In this document: positions 17,375 to 26,242 of the stretch, in pieces | How the letters are laid out: each line of letters starts with the position of its first letter | Position numbering within the stretch: position 1 is the first letter of the stretch | NCBI RefSeq assembly: GCF_018223745.1 | Contig: NZ_CP073653.1 | Span: forward strand, 2,818,001-2,882,000 | Length of the DNA stretch: 64,000 bases | Source: Clostridium beijerinckii | GTDB taxonomy: Bacteria; Bacillota; Clostridia; Clostridiales; Clostridiaceae | Reading direction: 5' to 3' | Translations under genes and position numbers: made by a program | Notes under the pieces: generated by a model | Seen by the model: the letters and a program-made list of their open reading frames with translations, nothing else | What the model was told of the DNA's origin: nothing | The model's database searches: none

Positions 17375-17620
17375 TTGAGGATCTGAATATACGAGTACGA
17401 AGTTTGTATTCATGGGCATTAAATCGATTAATATCGATATTTTTTAGGTAGTCAAATGTGTAAGATTATGCTAATATTTAAATATGAATACCTATTTGGG
17501 AAAGTTTTTTCTTTTAAGTATAGTTAATAAAAATCCAAATAGATTTTAGTATGAATTTGCTTTCTTTAGAAGTTGTGTTGTAAGCAAACTTATATTTAAT
17601 TATTTCATTCGGAGGTGTAT

Positions 17621-18691
17621 ATGAGAGTTGTTAGTGTTTCCAGCCTAAAGGGAGATGAAATACTAGGAAAACAGATTTTTGATGAATCGGGTAGAATTTT
17701 ACTTAGTGTTGGAGTTAGGCTGAAACCTTATTATATCGAAAAAATTAAAGAACTTGGTATTTATTCGGTATATATTGATGATGATATATCAAAAAATCTT
17801 GATATTGAAGAAAGTATTTCTGATAAGACACGGCAAATGAGCAAACATGCAGTAAAAAAAATGATAGACGGATATTGCCGTGAAGGAAAAACTGATAATA
17901 ACAGCGTTATGAATTCTGTCAACTCAGTTATTGAAGATATACTATCAAATAAAGATGTTTTAATAAATGTTGCAGAAATAAGTGCTAGTGATAATAATAT
18001 ATATTCTCATTCTGTAAATGTATGCGTATTAGCTACAATAATAGGAACTCATATGGGATACAGCATGTCAAAATTAAAAGATATAGCTGCAGGTGCACTT
18101 TTGCATGATATTGGCAAAATAACAATTATGAACGATAAAAAAATTTCGTCTGAATTTAAAGATGAAAATGAATTCAATAGATATATGGAATTAATGCATC
18201 CTAAGATTGGGTATGATTTGCTAGGGGACCAGCATGTTTGGAGTGCATATGTTAAAGTGGCTGTTTTAATGCATCATGAAAGAAATGATGGAAGTGGATA
18301 TCCTTTGCAGCTAAAAGGAGACGAAATAAATGAATTGGCGAAAATTGTATCGATTTGTGATACGTTTGACAATATGATATCCGGCAGAGAAGAAAATGAA
18401 CGAAAAACTGTGTATGAAGCAATTGAATATCTAATAGGTATGAGTAATATTTATTTTGATGAAGAAATAGTGAAAAAATTTACTATGAATATAGCAGCTT
18501 TTCCTACAGGAAGTGGTGTTATTCTAAATTCAAATGAAAAGGGATTAGTAGTAAAACAAAACAACTCAATGCCAATGCGCCCTGTAGTAAAGGTGTTGTA
18601 TGATGAAACAGGAAGTTTACTATCTGAACCTTATGAAGTCGATCTACTGAAAGAATTAACCCTTTTTATTACGAAGACTAGTGAAATTTAA
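17621..18691 (+). CDS. HD-GYP domain c-di-GMP phosphodiesterase
   Basis: A 356-residue cytoplasmic protein. Residues 1-60 form a DUF3391-like or receiver-like N-terminal region. The HD-GYP domain (about 115-290) shows His-Ser-Val-Asn-Val-Cys, His-Asp-Ile-Gly-Lys, His-His-Glu-Arg and Asp-Gly-Ser-Gly-Tyr-Pro-Leu. The HD metal ligands and the GYP signature are intact, so hydrolysis of c-di-GMP is likely. The frame starts with GTG at 17615, but ATG 17621 sits correctly behind GGAGG. It lies 15 bases upstream of the hybrid kinase, so it is probably co-transcribed with it. Confidence 0.9.
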   Translation: MRVVSVSSLKGDEILGKQIFDESGRILLSVGVRLKPYYIEKIKELGIYSVYIDDDISKNLDIEESISDKTRQMSKHAVKKMIDGYCREGKTDNNSVMNSVNSVIEDILSNKDVLINVAEISASDNNIYSHSVNVCVLATIIGTHMGYSMSKLKDIAAGALLHDIGKITIMNDKKISSEFKDENEFNRYMELMHPKIGYDLLGDQHVWSAYVKVAVLMHHERNDGSGYPLQLKGDEINELAKIVSICDTFDNMISGREENERKTVYEAIEYLIGMSNIYFDEEIVKKFTMNIAAFPTGSGVILNSNEKGLVVKQNNSMPMRPVVKVLYDETGSLLSEPYEVDLLKELTLFITKTSEI

Positions 18692-18706
18692 TTTTAGGAG
18701 GATAAT

Positions 18707-21562
18707 ATGAAGAATCAAAACAAGGATGAAATAAATATTTATTCTAATGATTTCCTAAAATTAATGAATAGTATTCATGTGAGATTTTTAGAGGTGAATT
18801 CTATAAACTATAATGAGTTATTAAGAAAATCATTAGAGGAAATTGGAGAATTTTTTGATTTAGATAGAATATATATATATCATTTTTCTAAAGACCCTAC
18901 TTTTATGAAAATAGAATGTCAATGGAATAAAAAGTTTATAAAACCAAAAAGGGAAATTATAGAGGATGAAGTAGTTTACGCTTTTCCATGGTTAATCCGT
19001 CAAATTAAAAGTAAGGATTTTATTGTTTTAAATAATATAACTGAATTTCCGGTTGATGCAACATTTGAATTAGAAGCTTTTAATATGGAGGGGATAAAAT
19101 CGTCTCTTATACTTCCATTAAAAGATAAAAACAAATTAATAGGTTTTATAGGATTTGAAACCTTATCGGAATCAATAATATGGCAATCGGAACAGATAAA
19201 AGTATTAAATAATATTTCAAAGTTTTTAGAATTCATAAAAGCTAGGATTACAAAATTAAAAGAATACGAATCGCTTCTTAATGGTCAGACCATTTTACTT
19301 GATAATGCTGCATCACAGATTTGGGCACTAAGCAATGTTACTTCATATGCCACTGTTAATGAGGCTCATGCAGAATTTTTTGGTAAGAAAAAGAGCGATT
19401 TAGAATATAAAGACCTATATGACATATTTGATGTTAATACTGCAAATAAGTTGTCTGAAAATAATTGGGAATTATTTAGGAATGATGAGCCAGCAGAGAA
19501 AGAGCTTAAAATTAAGAATTGGAAAGGCGAGGACAGGCTCCTTCAGGTTAAAAGTAAACCTATTAAAGATGAATCAGGTAACATTAAATATCTTGTTTGT
19601 ACAGCACAGGATATTACGGAGCAAAGAATTGCAGAAGCTGAATTATATAAAGCAAAAGTAGAGGCTGAATCTGCAAATATAGCAAAGAGTCAGTTTCTTG
19701 CAAATATGTCACATGAAATAAGAACTCCAATGAATGGAATATTTGGATTTTTAGAATTATTGGAATCGTCAAATCTCTCTCTGGAACAAAAAGAATTTGT
19801 ACGCGAAGCAAAATCTGCTTCAGATATTTTACTAAATATTATTAATGATATATTGGACTTTTCAAAAATTGAGGCTAAAAAATTAGTACTAGAAAAAATA
19901 AGCTTTAATTTGAGAACTGTTATAGAAGATGCTGTTTCACTTTTTGTTCCTAAAACCTTGGAAAAAGGAATTCAGCTTTATACAATAATTGATCCAACTA
20001 TTCCAGATGAGGTTATAGGTGATCCGTCTAGACTTAAGCAAATATTAACTAATCTTTTGAGCAATGGTGTTAAATTTACTGATGCGGGTGAAATTGCAAT
20101 TAAGGTTGATTATTTTGAGGAAGAAAATGATATCGCACTTCTTACATTTGAAGTGAGGGATACTGGAATTGGAATTAGCGGAAAGGATATACAAAAACTT
20201 TTTAAATCTTTTAACCAAGCAGATGCATCTACAACGAGAAAATATGGAGGAACTGGACTTGGACTTTCTATATGCCGAGAACTGGTTAATATGATGGATG
20301 GTGAAATAACCGTTGATAGTGTATTAGATAAAGGATCTATTTTTAGATTTTGTGTAAGATTAAAAATATCTAAAAGGGCTTCTGAACATATCTCTATTTT
20401 CGAAAAGGTTAATGACGTGAATATTTTGATTGTTGACAATGATGAAAATAGTAGAAAGATTACAAGTTCTTACCTGAAAGGAACTGGATTACATATAATT
20501 GAGGTTGATGGTGCTGGTGAAGCAATTTCAACAATTATTTCTAATAATGATACAAAAAATAAAATAAGTATTGTAATCATTGAGTGCGAGATACCAGGAA
20601 TGAATTGTTATGAACTTGCACGAACGTTAAAAAATATACCAATAGCCAAACATATCAAGTTAATACTGTTAATGTCGAGGTATAAAGGAGACTTTAAGGC
20701 AGCAATGGAGTATGGCTTTTCGTCTTATTTGACCAAGCCACTAAAAAGAGATGATTTACTTGATTGTATTGCTGTAAATTTAGGCTTGAAGAAAGAAGAT
20801 GAAGAACATTTTGAAGACTCAAATAAAAATGTAGTTAAAAACATTTATGATTTATCAGAAATTAGAATTTTACTGGCAGAAGATAATGAAGTTAACAGAA
20901 AAATTTTTATAAGCATGCTTAAATCTCGTGGTATTACTTGCGATGTGGCATTAGATGGTAAAGAGGCATTAAGAAAAGTATCGGAAGAAGATTATGATAT
21001 TGTATTCATGGATTGTCAGATGCCAGTAATGGATGGATATGAAGCTACTGCTGAAATAAGAAGAATTGAAGAAAATAGAAAGCACACAAAAATTGTTGCA
21101 GTAACTGCTAATGCAATGGAAGGTGATTCGGAAAAGTGTATTAAATCTGGAATGGATAATTACATTACTAAACCTATTAATTTTGGTATTGTATTTAAGA
21201 TGATTGAAGAAAGTATCATAGATAAAAAACATAATACTATAGACTATTCAAGAATAATAGATAACTATATTAATGAATTTTCTAGAGATACCGGTCTTGA
21301 TATAGAAGATGCATTAGAAATATTTGAAGACTACATAAGGTGCTTACCTGATTTGTTAAATGGAATTAATGATGCCATTAATACTAAGGACTTAAAGAAA
21401 CTAGCAAAGTTTGCTCATGAGTTAAAAGGTTCATCTGGAACACTAAGAATAAATTCTGTTCACGAATTAGCTAAAATGCTTGATAAAAAAGCTTTAGAAG
21501 AAAAGTTAGATGAATGTAATGAGATTTTTGGACAAATAAAAGATTTGTTTTATAAAATATAA
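18707..21562 (+). CDS. Hybrid sensor kinase: GAF-PAS-HisKA-HATPase-REC-REC-Hpt
   Basis: A 951-residue cytoplasmic multi-domain kinase. In order: GAF (about 20-180), PAS (about 195-310), HisKA with Asn-Met-Ser-His-Glu-Ile-Arg-Thr-Pro (His 336), HATPase_c, receiver 1 (about 570-685), receiver 2 (about 717-835) and Hpt (about 870-950). Receiver 2 has the phospho-acceptor Asp 769 in Met-Asp-Cys-Gln-Met-Pro, and Hpt has His 904 in Ala-His-Glu-Leu-Lys-Gly-Ser-Ser-Gly. Receiver 1 has Glu 626 in place of the acceptor Asp, so it is probably a pseudo-receiver or fixed phosphomimic. It has AGGAGG before the ATG. The Hpt could pass phosphate to the CheY-like protein encoded next. Confidence 0.92.
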   Translation: MKNQNKDEINIYSNDFLKLMNSIHVRFLEVNSINYNELLRKSLEEIGEFFDLDRIYIYHFSKDPTFMKIECQWNKKFIKPKREIIEDEVVYAFPWLIRQIKSKDFIVLNNITEFPVDATFELEAFNMEGIKSSLILPLKDKNKLIGFIGFETLSESIIWQSEQIKVLNNISKFLEFIKARITKLKEYESLLNGQTILLDNAASQIWALSNVTSYATVNEAHAEFFGKKKSDLEYKDLYDIFDVNTANKLSENNWELFRNDEPAEKELKIKNWKGEDRLLQVKSKPIKDESGNIKYLVCTAQDITEQRIAEAELYKAKVEAESANIAKSQFLANMSHEIRTPMNGIFGFLELLESSNLSLEQKEFVREAKSASDILLNIINDILDFSKIEAKKLVLEKISFNLRTVIEDAVSLFVPKTLEKGIQLYTIIDPTIPDEVIGDPSRLKQILTNLLSNGVKFTDAGEIAIKVDYFEEENDIALLTFEVRDTGIGISGKDIQKLFKSFNQADASTTRKYGGTGLGLSICRELVNMMDGEITVDSVLDKGSIFRFCVRLKISKRASEHISIFEKVNDVNILIVDNDENSRKITSSYLKGTGLHIIEVDGAGEAISTIISNNDTKNKISIVIIECEIPGMNCYELARTLKNIPIAKHIKLILLMSRYKGDFKAAMEYGFSSYLTKPLKRDDLLDCIAVNLGLKKEDEEHFEDSNKNVVKNIYDLSEIRILLAEDNEVNRKIFISMLKSRGITCDVALDGKEALRKVSEEDYDIVFMDCQMPVMDGYEATAEIRRIEENRKHTKIVAVTANAMEGDSEKCIKSGMDNYITKPINFGIVFKMIEESIIDKKHNTIDYSRIIDNYINEFSRDTGLDIEDALEIFEDYIRCLPDLLNGINDAINTKDLKKLAKFAHELKGSSGTLRINSVHELAKMLDKKALEEKLDECNEIFGQIKDLFYKI

Positions 21563-21613
21563 TTTAATAATAGCAGTCAAATTCTGAAAAATGAGGATGA
21601 AGGAGTTTTTAAT

Positions 21614-21976
21614 ATGAAGAAGATTTTGATAGTTGATGATTCATCGTATATGCGAATGTTTATACGAAAAATTATTCAAAAAAGGGGAACTTATATGATC
21701 TTAGAAGCATCAGGTAAAGATGATGCAATAGAAACATATAAGATTGAAAGTCCTGATATTATAATTTTAGATTTAAATATGTCTGAAGTTAGAAAAGATG
21801 GCATTGATGTTTTAAGCCAAATAATGAGTATTGATCCTGAAGCAGTAGTAATTATTATATCTGCAGTAGGATATGATGATGTCAAAGATGAATGCTTAGC
21901 CTTAGGAGCTAAGAGTTATATAAAGAAACCATTTGATACTCAAACTTTAATAAAAACACTAGAAGAATACAAATAA
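21614..21976 (+). CDS. Single-domain response regulator (CheY-like)
   Basis: A 120-residue stand-alone receiver with Val-Asp-Asp-Ser at the start, Leu-Asp-Leu-Asn-Met as phospho-acceptor site, Ile-Ser-Ala as the Ser/Thr switch and Ile-Lys-Lys-Pro-Phe with the conserved Lys. No output domain. It is 51 bases downstream of the hybrid kinase, so it is the likely phosphate acceptor of that kinase's Hpt domain. It may act on the motor or as a phosphate sink. Confidence 0.9.
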   Translation: MKKILIVDDSSYMRMFIRKIIQKRGTYMILEASGKDDAIETYKIESPDIIILDLNMSEVRKDGIDVLSQIMSIDPEAVVIIISAVGYDDVKDECLALGAKSYIKKPFDTQTLIKTLEEYK

Positions 21977-22047
21977 AATTTTAATACAAAAATAGAAAAA
22001 TCGTTATTTATACTGAAAAGATATATATGCTTAGTAGATTAGTTGAG

Positions 22048-22094
22048 ATTAAAGAATGCAGTTATTAATAGAAAATGTATTCTTTAATTTTTTA
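22048..22094 (+). terminator. Terminator of the HD-GYP/kinase/receiver operon
   Basis: ATTAAAGAAT pairs with ATTCTTTAAT and TTTTTT follows. The rest of the 21977-22407 gap is AT-rich without other clear signals. Confidence 0.65.
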
Positions 22095-22407
22095 TTAATA
22101 AGGAATAAATTTAGGTGTTTATAAACAACCTAACATTATATAATTAAATAATTCTAAAAAGTGAATTGGGAATCTTATTTTATTATAATCAATAGAATAT
22201 GTGTTGTAATAATGAATGTGCATTTAAAGATATGGTAAGCTAAGTATTTAACTAATATTAGCATATAGAAAATCGATTGCAATATACTATTATAAATAGC
22301 TATAAATTAATTTATTAAAAGTAAATATATTCTATGAAATGACAATGAATAAATGTTATTTTAAAATTAAAGTAAGAATTTATTTGATATTATTGGAGGA
22401 TGATGTG

Positions 22408-22770
22408 ATGTTAGATATTATAATTTACATAGCAATAGGGGCCGCAGCAGGTATTTTAAGTGGTTTGTTTGGAATTGGTGGTGGAATAATTATAATTCCT
22501 GCATTGATGTATTTGAAAGGATTTTCGCAGCTCACAGCTCAGGGGACATCTCTTGTTGCAATGCTTCCACCTGTTGGCTTACTTGCATTCATGGAATATT
22601 ATAAGAAAGGTAATACAAATATAACTGCTGGTATAATTATTTGTGTTACTATGCTAATTAGTGCAAAATTTGGAGGCCAGCTTGCTAATATTCTTCCAGC
22701 AAGTATAATGAAAAAAGCTTTTGGAATATTTATTATTTTGGTTGGAATAAAAACTTTTATAGGTAAATAA
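22408..22770 (+). CDS. TauE/SafE-type membrane transporter, half-size
   Basis: A 120-residue integral membrane protein with four hydrophobic spans. Gly-Leu-Phe-Gly-Ile-Gly-Gly-Gly and Gln-Gly-Thr-Ser-Leu match one repeat of the TauE/SafE (DUF81) family. Full members have two such halves (about 250 residues), so this is a one-repeat form that would need to dimerise. GGAGG at 22395-22399 supports ATG 22408 (or GTG 22405). Family members export sulfite or organosulfonates, but the substrate here is unknown. Confidence 0.82.
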   Translation: MLDIIIYIAIGAAAGILSGLFGIGGGIIIIPALMYLKGFSQLTAQGTSLVAMLPPVGLLAFMEYYKKGNTNITAGIIICVTMLISAKFGGQLANILPASIMKKAFGIFIILVGIKTFIGK

Positions 22771-22812
22771 TGAAAAATAGTTAATTAGTAAAAAATAATA
22801 GTCTATATCATT

Positions 22813-22855
22813 AAAATAACCATTAATTTATTATAAGTTAGTGGTTATTTTTTAT
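22813..22855 (+). terminator. Rho-independent terminator
   Basis: AAAATAACCA pairs with TGGTTATTTT, followed by TT. It ends the TauE-like gene. Confidence 0.8.
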
Positions 22856-23000
22856 ATGTTAATAATTTAATTGCTGTATTTTCAATTATAAATAGTCTAA
22901 AAACATAGTGCTTAACTTAAGCAAAATATTAACGATTGATCAGGTATCTCTGCATATTGGTGCAGTTTTGATATATTAGATGATAAATTAAGAAAAATAA

Positions 23001-23024
23001 AAAAGCCCCAATTGGGGTGCTTTA
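23001..23024. terminator. Compact second terminator-like hairpin
   Basis: AAAGC-CCCA and ATTGGGG-TGCTTT form a tight GC-rich hairpin flanked by A and T. It lies between the previous terminator and the minus-strand aldehyde dehydrogenase-like gene, which it could end. Confidence 0.65.
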
Positions 23025-23070
23025 ATTAAACAAAATGAGTGAAAATACAATGGAGGTGATAAATATTTAA

Positions 23071-23130
23071 ATGAATGTGGTTTGGAATATATACCATCAT
23101 ATAGTCACTCAAAGCTATAGATCGAATTAA
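23071..23130 (+). CDS. Possible 19-residue peptide behind a perfect ribosome site
   Basis: GGAGGTGAT at 23052-23060 is a full-strength Shine-Dalgarno sequence. The ATG at 23071 opens 19 codons to TAA 23128-23130, 45 bases before the convergent gene's end. Spacing (10 bases) is slightly long. No downstream gene on this strand would use it as a leader. Low confidence. Confidence 0.25.
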   Translation: MNVVWNIYHHIVTQSYRSN

Positions 23131-23174
23131 ATTTATTTAAGTGTGTGCCTTTCAACAATTTAAATACCATCTGA

Positions 23175-23807
23175 CTAAAGAGCTATTTTTCTAGTATCTT
23201 GATTATCTATTGCAGAAATAAGAGTTATTCTTTCGTGTGAAATCAAGATATCAGTGCTTTCAACGCTAGGTTTTTTTACTGTTACTACAAGATTTCTTGG
23301 GCCACCTACTGCCTCTATAGCTCTATTTATAAGTTTAATAGTATAAGAAAATACTTCTTTTACATCTTCATTTGATGAAAATACAACTGCATGTCCAGCT
23401 TTAAGCATTAGAATGCTGTTTCTAATTATTGTTTCGATAGGATTAGATGCTTCAACAATAACGCCATTTACAGTATAAGAATTATCACCGTTAATTATAG
23501 AGAACCTAGATTCAAGATAGTTATCATTTAAACATTTATCTAATGCATTAGTATTATTGTAAAGAATATTATTGTAGGAGCTAGCACCATTCTCTTTACA
23601 AGTCATTAAGCTAACTTCTTCTAAGTGCAATTCTAATTCTTTAATTACTGAATCTACTATTTCATTCTTTCTTTGTTCACTGTATTGCTTATATTTTTCA
23701 CAAGCAACATGAGCTAATTTAATGGCATCTTCCATGGTGTCAAAAACTCCACAATCTCCTTGTCTATCGATTATAACTGCATATTGAATTGGTTTTTTTA
23801 CTATCAT
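23175..23807 (-). CDS. N-terminal half of a CoA-acylating aldehyde dehydrogenase-like protein
   Basis: A 210-residue protein resembling the front half of PduP/EutE/butyraldehyde dehydrogenases. It has Gly-Val-Phe-Asp-Thr-Met near residue 20, a coiled helical segment, Pro-Ile-Glu-Thr-Ile-Ile-Arg-Asn-Ser in the NAD-binding region, Ala-Gly-His-Ala-Val-Val-Phe and Gly-Gly-Pro-Arg-Asn-Leu-Val. It stops shortly before the catalytic Cys would occur, so it cannot be an active dehydrogenase by itself. The start at 23807 has GAGGGGG; an upstream ATG at 23825 overlaps that site. No continuation with the missing half is seen downstream. The frame is otherwise clean, which argues for a maintained gene rather than fresh decay. 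Confidence 0.75.
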   Translation of the reverse strand: MIVKKPIQYAVIIDRQGDCGVFDTMEDAIKLAHVACEKYKQYSEQRKNEIVDSVIKELELHLEEVSLMTCKENGASSYNNILYNNTNALDKCLNDNYLESRFSIINGDNSYTVNGVIVEASNPIETIIRNSILMLKAGHAVVFSSNEDVKEVFSYTIKLINRAIEAVGGPRNLVVTVKKPSVESTDILISHERITLISAIDNQDTRKIAL

Positions 23808-23879
23808 AGTATTTATCCCCCTCATATTTATAGATTTTAATTTTTTACTATGATTTCTACTAACATAGAAGTAGAAGAA

Positions 23880-23909
23880 GTTAAATAATTAACGTTAATT
23901 ATTTAACAA
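23880..23909. promoter_or_regulatory. 28-bp perfect palindrome containing a Rex-like operator
   Basis: Bases 23880-23907 are a perfect palindrome (GTTAAATAATTAAC followed by its inverse). Within it, read on the minus strand, TTGTTAA-N4-TTAAC matches the Rex consensus TTGTTAA-N4-TTAACAA except for the last two bases. A related half site with TTATTTAACAAT recurs near 24088. It is about 75-100 bases upstream of the truncated aldehyde dehydrogenase start. Clostridial Rex controls NADH-linked fermentation genes, so redox control is plausible. The rest of the 23808-24251 gap is AT-rich. Confidence 0.5.
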
Positions 23910-24193
23910 TAAGATTTAAAAAAATATAGATATTTATATCACTATCTTATTAAGTATTATAACAATATGTTACTAATTATTCAAGTGGTTGTTGTGAATT
24001 TTCTGAATTTTATTTTATATTGTTAAAAAACTAGCTAATTATAAGTTCAATTTGAAGAATATGTATAAATTATCATAATAAAAAATAATTATTTAACAAT
24101 CTTAAAAGTATATATAGATACATAATATAGTTTGTTTTTTTATAGATATTTATTTATATAACATAAGTAATCAATATTTCTACTAAGTAATAA

Positions 24194-24221
24194 TTGACAA
24201 AAACATCAAACAATATACAAT
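24194..24221 (+). promoter_or_regulatory. Promoter for the 134-residue exported protein
   Basis: TTGACA (24194-24199), 16-base spacer, TACAAT (24216-24221). Confidence 0.65.
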
Positions 24222-24251
24222 TATCTTATTAGGATATAGGGGGAATTATAA

Positions 24252-24656
24252 ATGAAAAAAATAGTTAGTAGATTAATATTTGGTTTCGTATTATTTTCAA
24301 TAATTGGATATAGCGGCATTCCAGAGAAGGTGAAAAATGAATATATTAATAGTAATAAGTATGCAGGAATACATATAAAAGAAATAAAAGAGAGATCAGT
24401 TCTAAATAATTCAGGAGAAGAAATAGGAAAAAGAGGAGAAGTTACATATAATCCTGATAAAATAACAGATGAAGCTTTAATAAATTTTTATAATGATAAG
24501 ATTAAGAACACTGGGTATAACTATTATACTTTAACAAATGAAAAAGATAAAACTCAGGGTATTGTTTCAATTGCATGTGTAAATGTATTAACATATTCAG
24601 AAATAGATGACAATGGATATATAGTAAAAGCAAATAAAAATTTTGAAGTCAAATAG
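24252..24656 (+). CDS. Small exported or membrane-anchored protein, unknown
   Basis: 134 residues with an N-terminal Lys-Lys start and one hydrophobic segment at about 7-23 that looks like a signal peptide or anchor. There is no lipobox Cys. The mature part is hydrophilic, with Lys-Tyr-Ala-Gly-Ile-His-Ile-Lys-Glu near the front and a mixed alpha/beta pattern. I do not recognise a family. It has its own promoter, an AGGGGGAAT site and a shared terminator with the convergent MATE gene. Confidence 0.72.
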   Translation: MKKIVSRLIFGFVLFSIIGYSGIPEKVKNEYINSNKYAGIHIKEIKERSVLNNSGEEIGKRGEVTYNPDKITDEALINFYNDKIKNTGYNYYTLTNEKDKTQGIVSIACVNVLTYSEIDDNGYIVKANKNFEVK

Positions 24657-24693
24657 GATTGTATAAATTATAACTTTTGACTTCATATATAAG

Positions 24694-24752
24694 TTAATTA
24701 AAAGAAGGCACTAAAATGATCTCTAAGACTATTTTAATGCCTTCTTTTAATT
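24694..24752. terminator. Bidirectional terminator between convergent genes
   Basis: AATTAAAAGAAGGCA pairs with TGCCTTCTTTTAATT, with an inner TAAAAT/ATTTTA stem. A and T runs flank both sides, so it serves both the plus-strand gene and the minus-strand MATE gene. Confidence 0.85.
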
Positions 24753-24777
24753 GATTTTTTAAGGTGAAATTTTAGCT

Positions 24778-26145
24778 TTAAACTTGAAATTTCTTCTCAG
24801 CTTTGTCGTAATCTTTTAATAAATGATTCTTCCTTTTAAATATGAAGTAATATGGAACTTCATAAGCTAACATGAATATCCATCCTATGAGGCTTGCATA
24901 GGCCATACTTATCATCCCTACATGAGAAACTAATATAAAAACGAATATTACTCTAAAGGATATTTGGATAAGTGTAGAGATTAATGTAATTTTCATGTTT
25001 CCCATGCCTCTGAAGAAACCTTGAATACCATTTGTAAATGCAGGAAATAAATAAAAAAATGCCATAAGTCCTAAGTAACTCACACCTAAGTCAACCATGT
25101 TATTATCATTAGAAGAGACAAATAATTTCATTATGGGTGTCTTAAAAATTAATACAACCAAGCAGATTATTATCCAATAGCAAAACTCTATGAATAAGCC
25201 AACTCTAAATCCAGCTTTAATACGATTTTTATTATTTGCACCACGATTTTGAGCAACAAAAGTCATCATTCCATGAGATATACTTTGTTGTGGAGTGAAA
25301 GCAAAATCATCAACTCTGTTTACAGCATTAAAGGCTGCTATTGTAGCTACCCCTAATGGATTGATAGCACCTTGAATTAACAATTTGCCGATTGGCTGAC
25401 AAGATTGCTGCAAAGCTGTTATTGATCCATGCTGGAGAGTTTGTTTTAAAAGCGTTTTATCTAATTTTATATCCTTTTTAGATAGTCTTAACAATGGTAC
25501 TTTTTTATATATGTAAATTATACAAAATAGAGCGGAGCAAGCTTCAGCGATAGTTGTGGCTAGTCCAGCTCCAAGTACTCCCATATTAAAGCCTCCTATA
25601 AAAATAAAGTCAAGACATCCATTTAAAATAGATGCTATAGCTAAAAATCTTATTGGTGTTTTTGAATCCCCAACACTTCTCATTGCTGCAGATACTGCAT
25701 TATATAGATATGTAAAAGGCATTGCGGCAAATATTATTCTTAGATAGAGTGTTGCAGATTCGAGAATTTCATTTGGAACTCCAAGGAGGATTAATATATT
25801 CTTAGAGAGGATTAAGCCTAATATTACAATTATTAGAGAAAAAAAACATCCGAATATTAAAGTTGTCGAAATCTCTTTTTTTAATTCTTCATATTTCCCA
25901 GCTCCAAAAAATTCACTCATAAGAACTGATGCTCCAATACATATACCTGTTATTCCTAAAATTACAATATTCATTACAGGATTAGCCGTTCCAACAGCTG
26001 CCAAAGCATCTGTACCAGAAAATCTTCCTACTATGATCGAATCTACGGCATTATAAGTAAGTTGGAGCAGATTTCCGAGTATTAATGGAATAGAAAAGCT
26101 TATAAGATGCTTATGTATATTCCCTTTAGTCATATCTTTAGTCAT
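24778..26145 (-). CDS. MATE family multidrug efflux transporter
   Basis: A 455-residue membrane protein with twelve spans. Pro-Leu-Ile-Leu-Gly-Asn-Leu-Leu-Gln near the N-terminus and the repeated Met-Arg-Ser-Val-Gly-Asp and Phe-Arg-Gly-Met-Gly-Asn blocks are typical of NorM/DinF-like MATE proteins, which exchange Na+ or H+ for drugs or toxic metabolites. An in-frame GTG nine bases upstream overlaps the AAGGAAG site, so ATG 26145 is preferred. It lies 97 bases downstream of the PrpR-like regulator on the same strand and may be its target. Confidence 0.92.
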   Translation of the reverse strand: MTKDMTKGNIHKHLISFSIPLILGNLLQLTYNAVDSIIVGRFSGTDALAAVGTANPVMNIVILGITGICIGASVLMSEFFGAGKYEELKKEISTTLIFGCFFSLIIVILGLILSKNILILLGVPNEILESATLYLRIIFAAMPFTYLYNAVSAAMRSVGDSKTPIRFLAIASILNGCLDFIFIGGFNMGVLGAGLATTIAEACSALFCIIYIYKKVPLLRLSKKDIKLDKTLLKQTLQHGSITALQQSCQPIGKLLIQGAINPLGVATIAAFNAVNRVDDFAFTPQQSISHGMMTFVAQNRGANNKNRIKAGFRVGLFIEFCYWIIICLVVLIFKTPIMKLFVSSNDNNMVDLGVSYLGLMAFFYLFPAFTNGIQGFFRGMGNMKITLISTLIQISFRVIFVFILVSHVGMISMAYASLIGWIFMLAYEVPYYFIFKRKNHLLKDYDKAEKKFQV

Positions 26146-26242
26146 AATTTTCACTTCCTTAATATTTCTTCATTAGGTTATTATACTAAAGGTTAGATTA
26201 CGTATTCAACAAACTAATTAGAGAAAATGTTTCATTTTGAAA

